DNA from: Acidobacteriota bacterium | Lineage (GTDB): Bacteria > Acidobacteriota > Vicinamibacteria > Vicinamibacterales > 2-12-FULL-66-21 | Direction of reading: 5' to 3' | NCBI GenBank assembly: GCA_016184105.1 | Contig: JACPDI010000047.1 | Location: 1-64,000, forward strand | Length of the DNA: 64,000 bases | Shown: positions 29,536 to 38,289 of the stretch, piece after piece | How positions within the stretch are numbered: position 1 is the stretch's first letter | Layout of the letters: each line of letters starts with the position of its first letter | The notes under the pieces: generated by a model | What the model saw: only the letters and a program-made list of their open reading frames with translations | Told to the model about the DNA's origin: nothing | Database searches by the model: none | Made by a program: the position numbers and the translations under genes

Positions 29536-31986
29536 GTGAAGAGTGTTGTGCTCGCGGTACTGCTGCTCGCGATGCCGGCGATTGCGGTGGCGCAACCATC
29601 GACTCCGCATCCGACCCCGGAGTCATCCGCCGTGCCGGCGCAGGGGCCGCAGCACCGCGGCGGTGAGGCCAACCTCGTGCTGCCGGATCTGTCGCCGGTC
29701 ACCTTCGGCGGCATCGGGGCCCGGACGCTGCTCCTGGCCGGGCTCGGCGTGTGCCTGCTCGGCCTGGGCTTCGGGTACGTGATGTTCACGCAGCTGCGCG
29801 GCCTGCCGGTCCACCAGTCGATGCGGGAGATCTCGGAACTGATCTACGAGACCTGCAAGACCTACCTGATCACACAGGGGCGTTTCATCCTCCTGCTCGA
29901 GCTGTTCATCGGCGCCGTCATGTTCTTTTATTTCTATTTCCTGGCGCATTTCGCGCTGGTGAAAGTGGTGATCATCCTGATCTTCAGCCTGATCGGGATC
30001 GGCGGCAGCTACGGCGTGGCGTGGTTCGGCATCCGCATCAACACCTACGCGAACTCGCGGACGGCGTTCGCGGGGATGCGCGGCAGGCCGTTCCCCATCT
30101 ACGACATCCCGCTCAAGGCGGGCATGAGCATCGGGATGCTCCTCATCAGCGTCGAGCTGTTCATGATGCTCTGCATCCTGCTGTTCATTCCGGGCGACTA
30201 CGCCGGACCGTGCTTCATCGGGTTTGCCATCGGCGAGTCGCTGGGCGCGGCGGCGCTCCGAATCGCCGGCGGCATCTTCACGAAGATCGCGGACATCGGG
30301 TCCGACCTCATGAAGATCGTCTTCAACATCAAGGAAGACGACGCGCGGAATCCGGGCGTGATCGCCGACTGCACCGGGGACAACGCCGGCGACTCGGTGG
30401 GCCCGACGGCGGACGGCTTCGAGACGTACGGCGTCACCGGCGTCGCCTTGATCTCCTTCATCCTGCTCGCGGTGAAGGACCCGCTCGTGCAGGTCCAGCT
30501 GCTCGTGTGGATCTTCATGATGCGCGTCATGATGATCGTCGCCAGCGGGCTGTCCTACGTGATCAACAACGCGATAGCCCGCGCCCGCTACGGCGAGGCG
30601 CGCGCGATGAACTTCGAGGCGCCGCTCACCTCGCTGGTGTGGATCACGTCGGTCGTGTCGGTCGTCCTCACCTTCATCGTGTCGCGCTGGCTGATTGCCG
30701 ACCTCGGCGACGGGTCCCTGTGGTGGAAGCTGTCGGTCGTGATCACGTGCGGCACGCTCGCCGGCGCGATCATCCCCGAGCTGGTGAAGGTCTTCACGTC
30801 GACCGAATCGGGCCACGTCAGGGAAGTGGTGGCGTCGGCGCGGGAGGGGGGGGCGTCGCTCACCATCCTGTCCGGCTTCGTGGCGGGCAATTTCAGCGCG
30901 TACTGGCTCGGCGTCAGCATCGTCGCGCTGATGGCGATCGCCTACGGCGTCAGCCTCATGGGGCTCGAGGCGCTGATGATCGCGCCGGCGGTGTTCGCGT
31001 TCGGCCTCGTGGCGTTCGGCTTCCTCGGGATGGGGCCGGTGACGATTGCCGTGGACTCGTACGGGCCGGTCACCGACAACGCGCAGTCCGTCTTCGAGCT
31101 GTCGGTCATCGAGACGCTTCCCGGCATCAAGCAGGAGATCAAGCGGGACTACGGCTTCGACGTCGACTTCGAGCGCGCGAAGCACCTGCTCGAGGAGAAC
31201 GACGGCGCGGGCAACACCTTCAAGGCCACCGCCAAGCCGGTGCTGATCGGCACCGCCGTCGTGGGCGCCACGACGATGATTTTCTCGATCATCGTCGTGC
31301 TGACCGAGGGGCTGCAGCCGGAGCTGGTCCGGAACCTGTCGATCCTCCACGCGCCGTTCCTGCTGGGGCTGGTGACCGGCGGCGCGATGATTTACTGGTT
31401 CACCGGCGCGTCCACCCAGGCGGTGACCACGGGCGCGTACCGCGCCGTGGAGTTCATCAAGCGCAACATCCGCCTGGACCGGCCGGAGCGGGCATCGGTG
31501 GCCGACAGCAAGAAGGTCGTCGAGATCTGCACGCAGTACGCGCAGAAGGGGATGTTCAACATCTTCCTGGCGATCTTCTTCGGCACGCTCGGGTTCGCGT
31601 TCCTCGAGCCCTACTTTTTCATCGGCTACCTGATTTCCATCGCGCTCTTCGGCCTCTTCCAGGCGATCTTCATGGCGAACGCCGGCGGCGCGTGGGACAA
31701 CGCCAAGAAGATCGTCGAAGTGGAGCTGAAAGAAAAAGGCACGCCGCTCCACGCGGCGACGGTCGTGGGCGACACCGTCGGGGATCCCTTCAAGGACACG
31801 TCGTCGGTCGCGATGAATCCTGTCATAAAGTTCACGACGCTGTTCGGGCTGCTGGCCGTGGAGCTGGGGGTGCAGCTGTCCAGGGACGTGGGGGTGGGGC
31901 TCGGCTATGGGCTTTCGGCCCTGTTCCTGCTGATCTCGATGACGTTCGTGTACCGGTCGTTTTACAGTATGCGGATCAAGGCGTAA
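29536..31986 (+). CDS. hppA: membrane-bound ion-translocating pyrophosphatase, divergent type
   Basis: About 816 aa integral-membrane enzyme that couples PPi hydrolysis to H+ or Na+ pumping. Core motifs: NIKEDDARNPGVIADCTGDNAGDSVGPTADGFETYG (PPi/Mg site), GNTFKATAK (position that sets K+ dependence, here Lys) and DTVGDPFKDTSS. The DNAGDSVGPTADGFETYG wording differs from the common [11 protein letters not shown] version, which suggests a divergent subfamily. An N-terminal cleavable signal precedes the usual helices. GTG 29536 was chosen: it gives a clean signal peptide (VKSVVLAVLLLAMPAIAVAQ) and follows GAGGAGAG. In-frame ATGs at 29482 (coupled to DUF502) and 29512 are alternatives. Confidence 0.9.
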   Translation: MKSVVLAVLLLAMPAIAVAQPSTPHPTPESSAVPAQGPQHRGGEANLVLPDLSPVTFGGIGARTLLLAGLGVCLLGLGFGYVMFTQLRGLPVHQSMREISELIYETCKTYLITQGRFILLLELFIGAVMFFYFYFLAHFALVKVVIILIFSLIGIGGSYGVAWFGIRINTYANSRTAFAGMRGRPFPIYDIPLKAGMSIGMLLISVELFMMLCILLFIPGDYAGPCFIGFAIGESLGAAALRIAGGIFTKIADIGSDLMKIVFNIKEDDARNPGVIADCTGDNAGDSVGPTADGFETYGVTGVALISFILLAVKDPLVQVQLLVWIFMMRVMMIVASGLSYVINNAIARARYGEARAMNFEAPLTSLVWITSVVSVVLTFIVSRWLIADLGDGSLWWKLSVVITCGTLAGAIIPELVKVFTSTESGHVREVVASAREGGASLTILSGFVAGNFSAYWLGVSIVALMAIAYGVSLMGLEALMIAPAVFAFGLVAFGFLGMGPVTIAVDSYGPVTDNAQSVFELSVIETLPGIKQEIKRDYGFDVDFERAKHLLEENDGAGNTFKATAKPVLIGTAVVGATTMIFSIIVVLTEGLQPELVRNLSILHAPFLLGLVTGGAMIYWFTGASTQAVTTGAYRAVEFIKRNIRLDRPERASVADSKKVVEICTQYAQKGMFNIFLAIFFGTLGFAFLEPYFFIGYLISIALFGLFQAIFMANAGGAWDNAKKIVEVELKEKGTPLHAATVVGDTVGDPFKDTSSVAMNPVIKFTTLFGLLAVELGVQLSRDVGVGLGYGLSALFLLISMTFVYRSFYSMRIKA

Positions 31987-32050
31987 AAACGGGGTCGGGG
32001 TCTCTTGTCGCCCCGGACGGGGCGTCCGGACCATAGAGGCCGGCCCATCC

Positions 32051-32099
32051 GCGGCTCCTGCCTTTACGGCCGGGTTCCCGGGAGCCGCGCCGGATTTTT
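32051..32099 (+). terminator. possible terminator after hppA
   Basis: GCGGCTCC (32051-32058) pairs with GGAGCCGC (32081-32088). TTTTT follows 6 nt later. The distance makes a Rho-independent role uncertain. Confidence 0.35.
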
Positions 32100-32153
32100 C
32101 GGAACCGGTGGCCATCGTTCGGGATCCGGTGTCTAAGGCTTCAAGGCGATTCG

Positions 32154-32183
32154 TTGACACCGGTTTTTGGCTGCCGATATACT
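32154..32183 (+). promoter_or_regulatory. sigma-70 promoter of tonB-exbB-exbD-exbD
   Basis: TTGACA (32154-32159), 18-bp spacer, TATACT (32178-32183). The tonB GTG follows 45 nt later with GGAGGA 8 nt before it. Confidence 0.75.
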
Positions 32184-32228
32184 TGCGTCCTTTGTCGGCT
32201 CCCGCTCCTTCTGTAGGAGGACTCACCC

Positions 32229-32951
32229 GTGCCGCGTGAAATGTTCGGCGATGTGACCGATCCATCCGTCAGGGTTGGATCGAAGCAGTGGTACGTTGTC
32301 CCGCTCTCCATTGCCGCTCACGTTCTTATTCTTGGTGCTCTCATCATCATTCCGCTGATGGCGGCTGACGTGCTGCCGACACCGCCGGCAATGATGGCGT
32401 TCGTGGCGGCTCCCCCACCCCCGCCGCCACCCCCACCCCCGCCGCCAGCGCCCACGCCTGCTGCGCCGAAGGTGCAGCCGGTGCAGGCCAATCCCGCCGC
32501 GGCGCCGATCGAGGCGCCGAGCGAGATCAAGCCTGAAAGCGCGGTGGCGGCCACCGCAGCCGAAGGGGTCGCGGGCGGCGTCGAAGGCGGCGTCCCTGGC
32601 GGCGTGGTCGGCGGCGTCGTTGGCGGATTGCCGGAGGCGCCGCCTCCCCCCCCGCCGCCCCAGGCGCCGGTGCGCGTCGGCGGCAACATCCGCGCGCCGC
32701 AGAAGCGCAAGCACGTCAACCCGGCGTATCCGCCCATCGCGCAGTCGGCGCGCGTGCAGGGGGTGGTCATCATCGAGGCGACGATCGGACCGGATGGCAA
32801 GGTGAAGGACGCGAAGGTGCTCCGCTCGATCCCGCTGCTCGACCAGGCGGCGCTCGACGCGGTGAGGCAGTGGGAGTTCACGCCGACGCTGCTCAACGGC
32901 GTGCCGGTGCCGGTCATCATGACGGTCACCGTCAACTTCACGCTGCAGTAG
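32229..32951 (+). CDS. tonB: energy transducer TonB family protein
   Basis: 240 aa. It is anchored by one membrane helix (about 22-45) and continues with a run of 12 prolines and a Pro/Ala/Gly spacer that spans the periplasm. The C-terminal TonB domain (about 155-240) has KHVNPAYPPIAQSARVQGVVIIEATIGPDGKV and LDQAALDAVRQWEFTPTLLNGVPVPV. It transmits inner-membrane proton-motive energy to outer-membrane receptors. The GTG start is fixed by GTAGGAGGA. It is the first gene of an operon that encodes the whole motor. Confidence 0.93.
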   Translation: MPREMFGDVTDPSVRVGSKQWYVVPLSIAAHVLILGALIIIPLMAADVLPTPPAMMAFVAAPPPPPPPPPPPPAPTPAAPKVQPVQANPAAAPIEAPSEIKPESAVAATAAEGVAGGVEGGVPGGVVGGVVGGLPEAPPPPPPPQAPVRVGGNIRAPQKRKHVNPAYPPIAQSARVQGVVIIEATIGPDGKVKDAKVLRSIPLLDQAALDAVRQWEFTPTLLNGVPVPVIMTVTVNFTLQ

Positions 32952-32985
32952 ACACGTAACCCGCACTTATTCGGAGGTTGGATCG

Positions 32986-33669
32986 ATGGAAGGCGGAATG
33001 AACCTGATCGAAATGTGGAACCAGATGGGTTGGGTCGCGAAGGCCATCGCGGTCATCCTGGCCATCATGTCCATGTGGTCTTTCGGCGTCGCGATCGAGC
33101 GCATCTACACGTTCACCCAGGCGCGGAAGCAGTCGAAGCTGTACGCGCCGCAGGTCGCCAAGCACCTCAAGGAAGGGCGCCTGAAGGATGCGATCGCCGT
33201 GTCGTCCTCGAAGAACTTCCGGTACAGCCACCTCGCGAAGGTCGTGCTCGCCGGCCTGCAGGAATACCAGTTCCAGCAGGAGAGCGGCTCGACGCTGAGC
33301 CGTGAAGACCTCGTCGACACCGTCCGGCGCGCGATCCAGCGCGCGGCGGCGCTGACGGCCAACGACCTGAAGAAAGGGGTCGCGGCGCTCGCGACCATCG
33401 GCGCGACCGCGCCGTTCGTCGGGCTGCTCGGCACGGTGGTCGGCATCATCACCGCGTTCCAGGGCATCGCGGCCACAGGCTCGGGTGGTATCGGCGCGGT
33501 GTCGGCCGGTATCGCGGAAGCGCTCGTCGAAACGGCGCTCGGGCTGCTCGTCGCCATCCCGGCGGTGTGGTTCTACAACTACCTGTCGGGGCGCATCGAG
33601 TACTTCAACGTCGAGATGGACAACTCGTCGTCCGAGCTGGTCGACTACTTCATCAAGAAGACCGCGTAA
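32986..33669 (+). CDS. exbB: MotA/TolQ/ExbB proton channel family protein
   Basis: 227 aa with three membrane helices (about 18-38, 135-158, 180-200). The conserved GVAALATIGATAPFVGLLGTVVGIITAFQGIA and ALVETALGLLVAIPAVWFYNYL stretches line the proton path. ExbB forms the pentameric channel around the ExbD dimer. It lies 34 nt after tonB and 12 nt before the first exbD. Confidence 0.95.
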   Translation: MEGGMNLIEMWNQMGWVAKAIAVILAIMSMWSFGVAIERIYTFTQARKQSKLYAPQVAKHLKEGRLKDAIAVSSSKNFRYSHLAKVVLAGLQEYQFQQESGSTLSREDLVDTVRRAIQRAAALTANDLKKGVAALATIGATAPFVGLLGTVVGIITAFQGIAATGSGGIGAVSAGIAEALVETALGLLVAIPAVWFYNYLSGRIEYFNVEMDNSSSELVDYFIKKTA

Positions 33670-33681
33670 GGGGACACAACC

Positions 33682-34119
33682 ATGGCAATGGATGTTGGCG
33701 GCGCCAAAGGCGGCCTCAAGGCCGACATCAACGTCACGCCGCTCGTCGACGTCATGCTGGTGCTGCTCATCATCATGATGCTGGTCGCGCCGATGCTGCA
33801 GAAGGGCGTCGACGTCAAGCTGCCGCAGGCGGCGAACACGAGCGACAAGCCGGACACGCAGGAGCAGACCGTCCTGCACGTCACGGCGGACAGCCGGTTC
33901 TTCGTGAACGGCGTGCCGGTGGATCGCCGCGACTTCGCGGACCGCGTGGCCAACGTGCTCGAGGATACGAAGGAGCGGGTCGTCCTCATCAAGGGGGACG
34001 AGGACGCGCCGTACAGCGCCATCATGGAGGCCATGGACGACCTCCGGAAGGCGAACATCGAGAACGTCGGCCTCATCACCGAGCGCAAGCTGCGGCCCGG
34101 TGAGACGGGAGGCAAGTAA
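33682..34119 (+). CDS. exbD: biopolymer transporter ExbD (first copy)
   Basis: 145 aa. A short cytoplasmic N-terminus leads to one membrane helix with the proton-carrying Asp in INVTPLVDVMLVLLIIMMLVA. A periplasmic domain with VLHVTADSRFFVNGVPVD follows. The stop TAA overlaps the ATG of the second exbD. Two ExbD-type proteins with one ExbB suggests a heteromeric stator (inference). Confidence 0.93.
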   Translation: MAMDVGGAKGGLKADINVTPLVDVMLVLLIIMMLVAPMLQKGVDVKLPQAANTSDKPDTQEQTVLHVTADSRFFVNGVPVDRRDFADRVANVLEDTKERVVLIKGDEDAPYSAIMEAMDDLRKANIENVGLITERKLRPGETGGK

Positions 34120-34595
34120 TGTCACACGCGCACAAGCACCACGGCGCCGAGAAGGTCGTCAAGGGCGCGGAACTGCACGCGTCGGCGGATATGAACGTCA
34201 CGCCGCTGATCGACGTGCTCCTCGTGCTCCTGATCATCTTCATGGCGGCCCTTCCGTTGACCCAGAAGGGCGTGGACATCAACCTGCCGCTCGAGACGAA
34301 CCAGAACCCGAACGACACGCCGGACCTCAACCAGATCGTCGTTGAGTACAACGCGGGCCGGCAGATGGCCGTCAACAAGCAGCCGGTCAAGATGTCGGAG
34401 CTCGAAACGCGGCTCCGGAACATCTTCGAGCAGCGCAAGGACAAGACGATGTTCATCGTCGGCGATCCGTCCGTGCGGTACGGCGAGATCGTCGAGATCA
34501 TCGACGCGGCGAGGGGCGCCGGCGTGGAGAAGGTCGGGATCGTCACGCTCGGCATGCGCCAGGCGGCGGCCGCAAGCGCCCCGTCGGGACTGTAA
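34119..34595 (+). CDS. exbD: biopolymer transporter ExbD (second copy)
   Basis: 158 aa. The N-terminal extension is basic (SHAHKHHGAEKVVKG). The membrane helix carries MNVTPLIDVLLVLLIIFMA with the essential Asp, followed by LPLTQKGVDINLPLET and a periplasmic domain ending in GIVTLGMRQ. Paralogous to the preceding gene, with which it overlaps by one base (TAATG). Followed by a strong terminator. Confidence 0.93.
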   Translation: MSHAHKHHGAEKVVKGAELHASADMNVTPLIDVLLVLLIIFMAALPLTQKGVDINLPLETNQNPNDTPDLNQIVVEYNAGRQMAVNKQPVKMSELETRLRNIFEQRKDKTMFIVGDPSVRYGEIVEIIDAARGAGVEKVGIVTLGMRQAAAASAPSGL

Positions 34596-34619
34596 GCTTC
34601 ACATCGATCGAACAACCTG

Positions 34620-34654
34620 GGGCCGCCTGTCGCACAGACAGGCGGCCCTTCTTA
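34620..34654 (+). terminator. terminator of the tonB operon
   Basis: A 12-bp perfect stem GGGCCGCCTGTC/GACAGGCGGCCC with the 5-nt loop GCACA, followed by TTCTT, 24 nt after the exbD stop. Confidence 0.8.
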
Positions 34655-34719
34655 CGTACGCAAAGGTTCGCACGGAGGGGAGGTTCACCTTCGTCCTGCT
34701 GTGGCGTCCCCACGCCACG

Positions 34720-34848
34720 ATGACGCCCTCGTGAAGGCGTGCGACGGCATCGACTACGTCACGCAGGACATGGCGATCACGATCCTGACCGACGAGCAGG
34801 AGCACCTGGGAGTTCGAGGGGTTCCTCAGGGAGTACGAGTCGAAATAG
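34720..34848 (+). pseudogene. C-terminal remnant of a ferritin-like (bacterioferritin/Dps-type) protein
   Basis: Reading DALVKACDGIDYVTQDMAITILTDEQEH in one frame, then WEFEGFLREYESK and TAG after a shift at about 34806. Joined, this is an amphipathic C-terminal helix with the DEQEH iron-ligand type motif of ferritin-like proteins. The join lacks two bases and no N-terminal part precedes it, because the tonB-operon terminator lies directly upstream. The family assignment rests on one helix. Confidence 0.5.
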
Positions 34849-34864
34849 GGTCGCTCGCAGAAGC

Positions 34865-34900
34865 GAAAAGGGCCGCTGGCGATGATCGCCAGCGGCCCTT
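34865..34900 (-). terminator. terminator of the TPR lipoprotein gene
   Basis: A 15-bp inverted repeat AAGGGCCGCTGGCGA/TCGCCAGCGGCCCTT with a 3-nt loop (34868-34900). On the minus strand CTTTTCGC follows. It lies 28 nt past the stop of the TPR gene. A short CCTGAAC heptamer repeat (34904-34925) sits between. Confidence 0.75.
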
Positions 34901-34928
34901 AATGAACCGAACCCTGAACCCTGAACCC

Positions 34929-35879
34929 TTAGTCGCCCACTCCCGCGGTCTTCTTCTTCTGGAGTTCGATGGCCTTGTTCCGCAGCGTATCCGCCTCCTT
35001 GTAGAGCGCGGCGCGCTTGGCGGGATCCTGTTCCAGGTTGCCCTTGAGCCGGAGCAGGAGGTTCTTGTAGGTCAGTGCCTCCATGTAGTTGGGATTGAGC
35101 TCGATCGCCCGGGTCGACGCCTCGATCCCCTTCTCGATGTTGTCTTTCTTCTCGGCGTCGGTCAGCCGGAAGTTCCGGAAGGCGTTGTCCCAGTAATACG
35201 TCGCGATGGTGTAATGCGCCTCGGGGTTGTTCGGCTCGATCTGGGCGCGCTGCTGGAGCGCTTCCATCGTCTTGTCGAACTCACCCTGCCGGTTGTAGAA
35301 GCCGGCGATTGTCATGTACACGGTGGGGTCGTTCGGGCGGGCCTGCTTGGCCTGCTCGAGCACCTGCGCGGCCTCGTCATAGCGGCCTGCATCCTCGTAG
35401 ATGCGCGCGAGCGCCGAGTAGTTCTCGACTTCCTTCGGATCCATCTCGATCATCCGCCTGACGATGGGCTCGGCCTGCTCCGGGTCGTTCAGCTTGTCGG
35501 GCCCGTACGCGGCGACCAGGTACTGCAGCGCAAGCCGCTTCATCTTCGGGTTTTCTTCCCGTTCAGCGGCAATCCTGTAGTTCTTGATCGCGTTCTCGAG
35601 CAACTTGTCGTTCTCGGGCTCACCCTTGCGGGTGGCCTTGTACAAATTGTCATAGCTGTTACCCAGATAGAAGTAGGCGGTCACCAGGTTTGGATCCTGC
35701 TGGAGCGCCGTTTCGTACTCCGTGGCGGCGCGGCGGAACTCCCCCTGCTGGTACAGGGCGTTCGCGTCCTTGAAGTTCTTCTTGGCCTTGAGTTCGTTGA
35801 ACTTGCCGCAAGCCGTGACGGACAGGGCCAGCGCCGCGACCATCGCCATGGCCAGCAGGCCCCGCATGGACTTTCGCAT
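34929..35879 (-). CDS. TPR-repeat lipoprotein
   Basis: 316 aa. The signal peptide MRKSMRGLLAMAMVAALALSVTAC ends in a VTAC lipobox, so the mature protein is predicted to be lipid-anchored on Cys24. At least six TPR units follow, for example ANALYQQGEFRRAATEYETALQQDPN and VENYSALARIYEDAGRYDEAAQVLEQA. It ends with a charged KKK tail. ATG 35879 is preceded by AGGGGGAG. No catalytic residues. Probably a scaffold in the periplasm or on the outer membrane. It has its own promoter (35970-35999) and terminator, hence monocistronic. Confidence 0.88.
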   Translation of the reverse strand: MRKSMRGLLAMAMVAALALSVTACGKFNELKAKKNFKDANALYQQGEFRRAATEYETALQQDPNLVTAYFYLGNSYDNLYKATRKGEPENDKLLENAIKNYRIAAEREENPKMKRLALQYLVAAYGPDKLNDPEQAEPIVRRMIEMDPKEVENYSALARIYEDAGRYDEAAQVLEQAKQARPNDPTVYMTIAGFYNRQGEFDKTMEALQQRAQIEPNNPEAHYTIATYYWDNAFRNFRLTDAEKKDNIEKGIEASTRAIELNPNYMEALTYKNLLLRLKGNLEQDPAKRAALYKEADTLRNKAIELQKKKTAGVGD

Positions 35880-35969
35880 AAGCTCCCCCTTGATGCGACC
35901 GGGAACGTCTGGCCCGGCGCCCGGAGTGGGTTTGTAGGACGGGGAGAATGAATTCGCCCGAACCCGGTC

Positions 35970-35999
35970 AGTATAGTGAACCGGATTTCGGACCGTCAA
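35970..35999 (-). promoter_or_regulatory. sigma-70 promoter of the TPR lipoprotein gene
   Basis: Minus strand TTGACG (35999-35994), 18-bp spacer, TATACT (35975-35970). The start codon lies about 90 nt downstream. Confidence 0.7.
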
Positions 36000-36101
36000 G
36001 CGCCGTATGGCGAAAAACAGGGCCTTTTTGCCGTGATTTCCCGCGCCGCGGCCGCCCGCCTGCGCCCGTCCGGTTATCATGAAACTTAGACACCGCTCTC
36101 C

Positions 36102-38264
36102 ATGATCAGGTTCGAAGATCTCGTCGAAAAAGTCCGGTCGGCCAGCCCGGATGCCGATATCGAGTTGCTGCGGCGGGCCTATGTCTTTTCCGCCTTCGAG
36201 CACAAGGGACAGGTCCGCCACTCCGGGGAGCCGTACCTGGTGCATCCACTCGAGGTGGCGGACATCCTGGCCGACATGCGGCTGGACGTGGTGACCATCG
36301 CGGCCGGCCTCCTCCACGACGTGGTGGAAGACACGCTGACCACCATCGAGCGGATCCGGGAGCTGTTCGGCGAGGAGGTGGCCCACCTGGTCGAGGGGGT
36401 CACCAAGCTGGGCGCGATTCCGTTCAGCTCCAGCGAGGAGCGCCAGGCGGAGAACTTCCGCAAGATGCTGCTCGCCATGGTTGACGATGTGCGCGTCATA
36501 CTCGTCAAGCTGGCCGACCGGCTCCACAACATGCGCACGCTGCACTTCCTGCCCGAGGAGCGGCGCCTGAAGATTGCCCAGGAGACGCGCGACATCTACT
36601 CCCCGATCGCCAACCGGCTGGGGATGGCCAAGGTCAAGAACGAGCTGGAGGAACTGGCGTTCCGCTCTCTCGAGCCGAAGGCGTACGAGGCGCTGCGTTC
36701 GCAGGTCGAGGCGCGCCGGAAGGCCACCGAGGGGATGATCGAGGACCTGAAGCGGACGATCGCGGCCAAGCTCGAGGAAGCGCAGGTGCCGATCATCGAG
36801 ATCGACGGGCGGATCAAGCGCCTGTTCAGCATCCACCAGAAGCTGCGGCGCCAGAAGATCGATCTCGACCAGGTGTACGACTTCGTCGCGCTGCGCATCC
36901 TGACCCACTCGGTGAAGGACTGTTACGCCGCGCTCGGGATCATCCACCAGACCTGGTCGCCGGTCCCGGGGCGCATCAAGGACTTCATCGCGATGCCGCG
37001 GCCCAACGGGTACCAGTCGCTCCACACGTCGGTGATCAGCGAGCGGGGGTTCCCCTTCGAGGTGCAGATTCGCACCGCGGACATGCACCGCATCGCGGAC
37101 GAGGGGATCGCGGCGCACTGGAAGTACAAGGAGGGGCGCGTCGGCGCCGACCGCGACGAGCAGTACTTCATCTGGCTGCGCCAGCTCCTCGAGTGGCAGC
37201 AGGAGGTGCGCGATCCGCAGGAGTTCATCCAGAACCTCAAGATCGAGCTGTACCCCGAGGAGGTCTACATCTTCACGCCGAAGGGGGAGGTGAAGGCGCT
37301 GCCGCGCGGCGCCACGCCGGTCGACTTCGCCTACGGCGTGCACACCGACGTCGGACACCAGTGCGTCGGCGCGCGCGTGAACGGCAAGATGGTGCCGCTC
37401 CGCACGCGCCTCAAGAACGGGGACATCGTCGAGATCGTGACGACCGCGGGGCACAAGCCGAGCCGCGACTGGCTGAACTTCGTCGCGACCTCGCGCGCGC
37501 GCAGCAAGATCAAGCACTTCATCCACGGCGAGGAGAAGGCGCGCGCGATCGAGCTCGGGCGGAAGCTGTTCGAGAAGGAAGCGCGCCGCTTCGACGTCAA
37601 CCTGAAGGATCTGCTCGCACCCGAGACGATCGCGAAAGCGGCCTCCGACTACGGCGTCACGAAGGCGGACGAACTGCTGGCGGCCATCGGCTACGGGAAG
37701 CTCGAGCCGCGCGCCGTCCTGACGAAGCTCGCACCGCAGGGCGGGCTCAAGGAGAAGGCGCCGGACACCGCGCTCACGTCGGTCGTCAAGCGCGTCCTGG
37801 GCACGGGAGAGGAGAAGATCAAGGTGCGCGGGTTCGACGACCTGCTCGTCTTCCGTGCCAAGTGCTGCAACCCGATCCGCGGGGAGAGCATCGTGGGCTA
37901 CATCACGCGCGGCAAGGGCGTGTCCGTGCATTCCGCCACGTGCCGCAACGTGGTCAACCTGCTGTTCGATCCGGAGCGGCGAATTGACGTCGAGTGGGAC
38001 AAGGGCGGGGACGCGGCGCCTTACGTCGTCCGCCTGGCGATCCAGGTCGAGGACCGCAAAGGGATCCTCGCCGACGTCAGCTCGAAAGTATCGGGCATCA
38101 ACACCAACATCCGGAACGTCGAGGCCACGAGCAACGGCGAGCGGCTGGGGCGCATCAACATGACGGTGGAGATCAGCGACCTGAAACACCTGCAGAAGGT
38201 GGTGAAGTCGCTCAAGAGCGTGGAGGGCGTGCTCGACGTGGAACGGGAGCGGGCACGGCGGTGA
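36102..38264 (+). CDS. rsh: bifunctional (p)ppGpp synthetase/hydrolase, RelA/SpoT family
   Basis: 720 aa. The hydrolase domain has FEHKGQVRHSGEPYLVHPLEV, the HD pair His72-Asp73 (LLHDVVEDT) and VKLADRLHNMRTL. The synthetase domain has YDFVALRI and the RIKD motif (291-294, the RxKD form typical of bifunctional enzymes) with MPRPNGYQSLHTSV. A TGS domain (YPEEVYIFTPKGEVKALPRGATPVDFAY), a zinc-finger/helical region (AKCCNPIRGESIVGYITRGKGVSVH) and a C-terminal ACT domain (about 640-715) follow. It sets the alarmone level in response to amino-acid starvation. Complete. ATG 36102; no clear Shine-Dalgarno. Confidence 0.96.
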   Translation: MIRFEDLVEKVRSASPDADIELLRRAYVFSAFEHKGQVRHSGEPYLVHPLEVADILADMRLDVVTIAAGLLHDVVEDTLTTIERIRELFGEEVAHLVEGVTKLGAIPFSSSEERQAENFRKMLLAMVDDVRVILVKLADRLHNMRTLHFLPEERRLKIAQETRDIYSPIANRLGMAKVKNELEELAFRSLEPKAYEALRSQVEARRKATEGMIEDLKRTIAAKLEEAQVPIIEIDGRIKRLFSIHQKLRRQKIDLDQVYDFVALRILTHSVKDCYAALGIIHQTWSPVPGRIKDFIAMPRPNGYQSLHTSVISERGFPFEVQIRTADMHRIADEGIAAHWKYKEGRVGADRDEQYFIWLRQLLEWQQEVRDPQEFIQNLKIELYPEEVYIFTPKGEVKALPRGATPVDFAYGVHTDVGHQCVGARVNGKMVPLRTRLKNGDIVEIVTTAGHKPSRDWLNFVATSRARSKIKHFIHGEEKARAIELGRKLFEKEARRFDVNLKDLLAPETIAKAASDYGVTKADELLAAIGYGKLEPRAVLTKLAPQGGLKEKAPDTALTSVVKRVLGTGEEKIKVRGFDDLLVFRAKCCNPIRGESIVGYITRGKGVSVHSATCRNVVNLLFDPERRIDVEWDKGGDAAPYVVRLAIQVEDRKGILADVSSKVSGINTNIRNVEATSNGERLGRINMTVEISDLKHLQKVVKSLKSVEGVLDVERERARR

Positions 38265-38289
38265 TCGGATCGCCGGGAGCCTCTGGGAT

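Noticed and set aside
34904-34925. Telomere-like CCTGAAC heptamer repeat
   Set aside because: Only about three units; too short to call a functional repeat.
34701-35951. 416-codon plus-strand ORF over the TPR lipoprotein gene
   Set aside because: Apart from the ferritin-like remnant in its first 130 bases, it is only antisense to the TPR gene.
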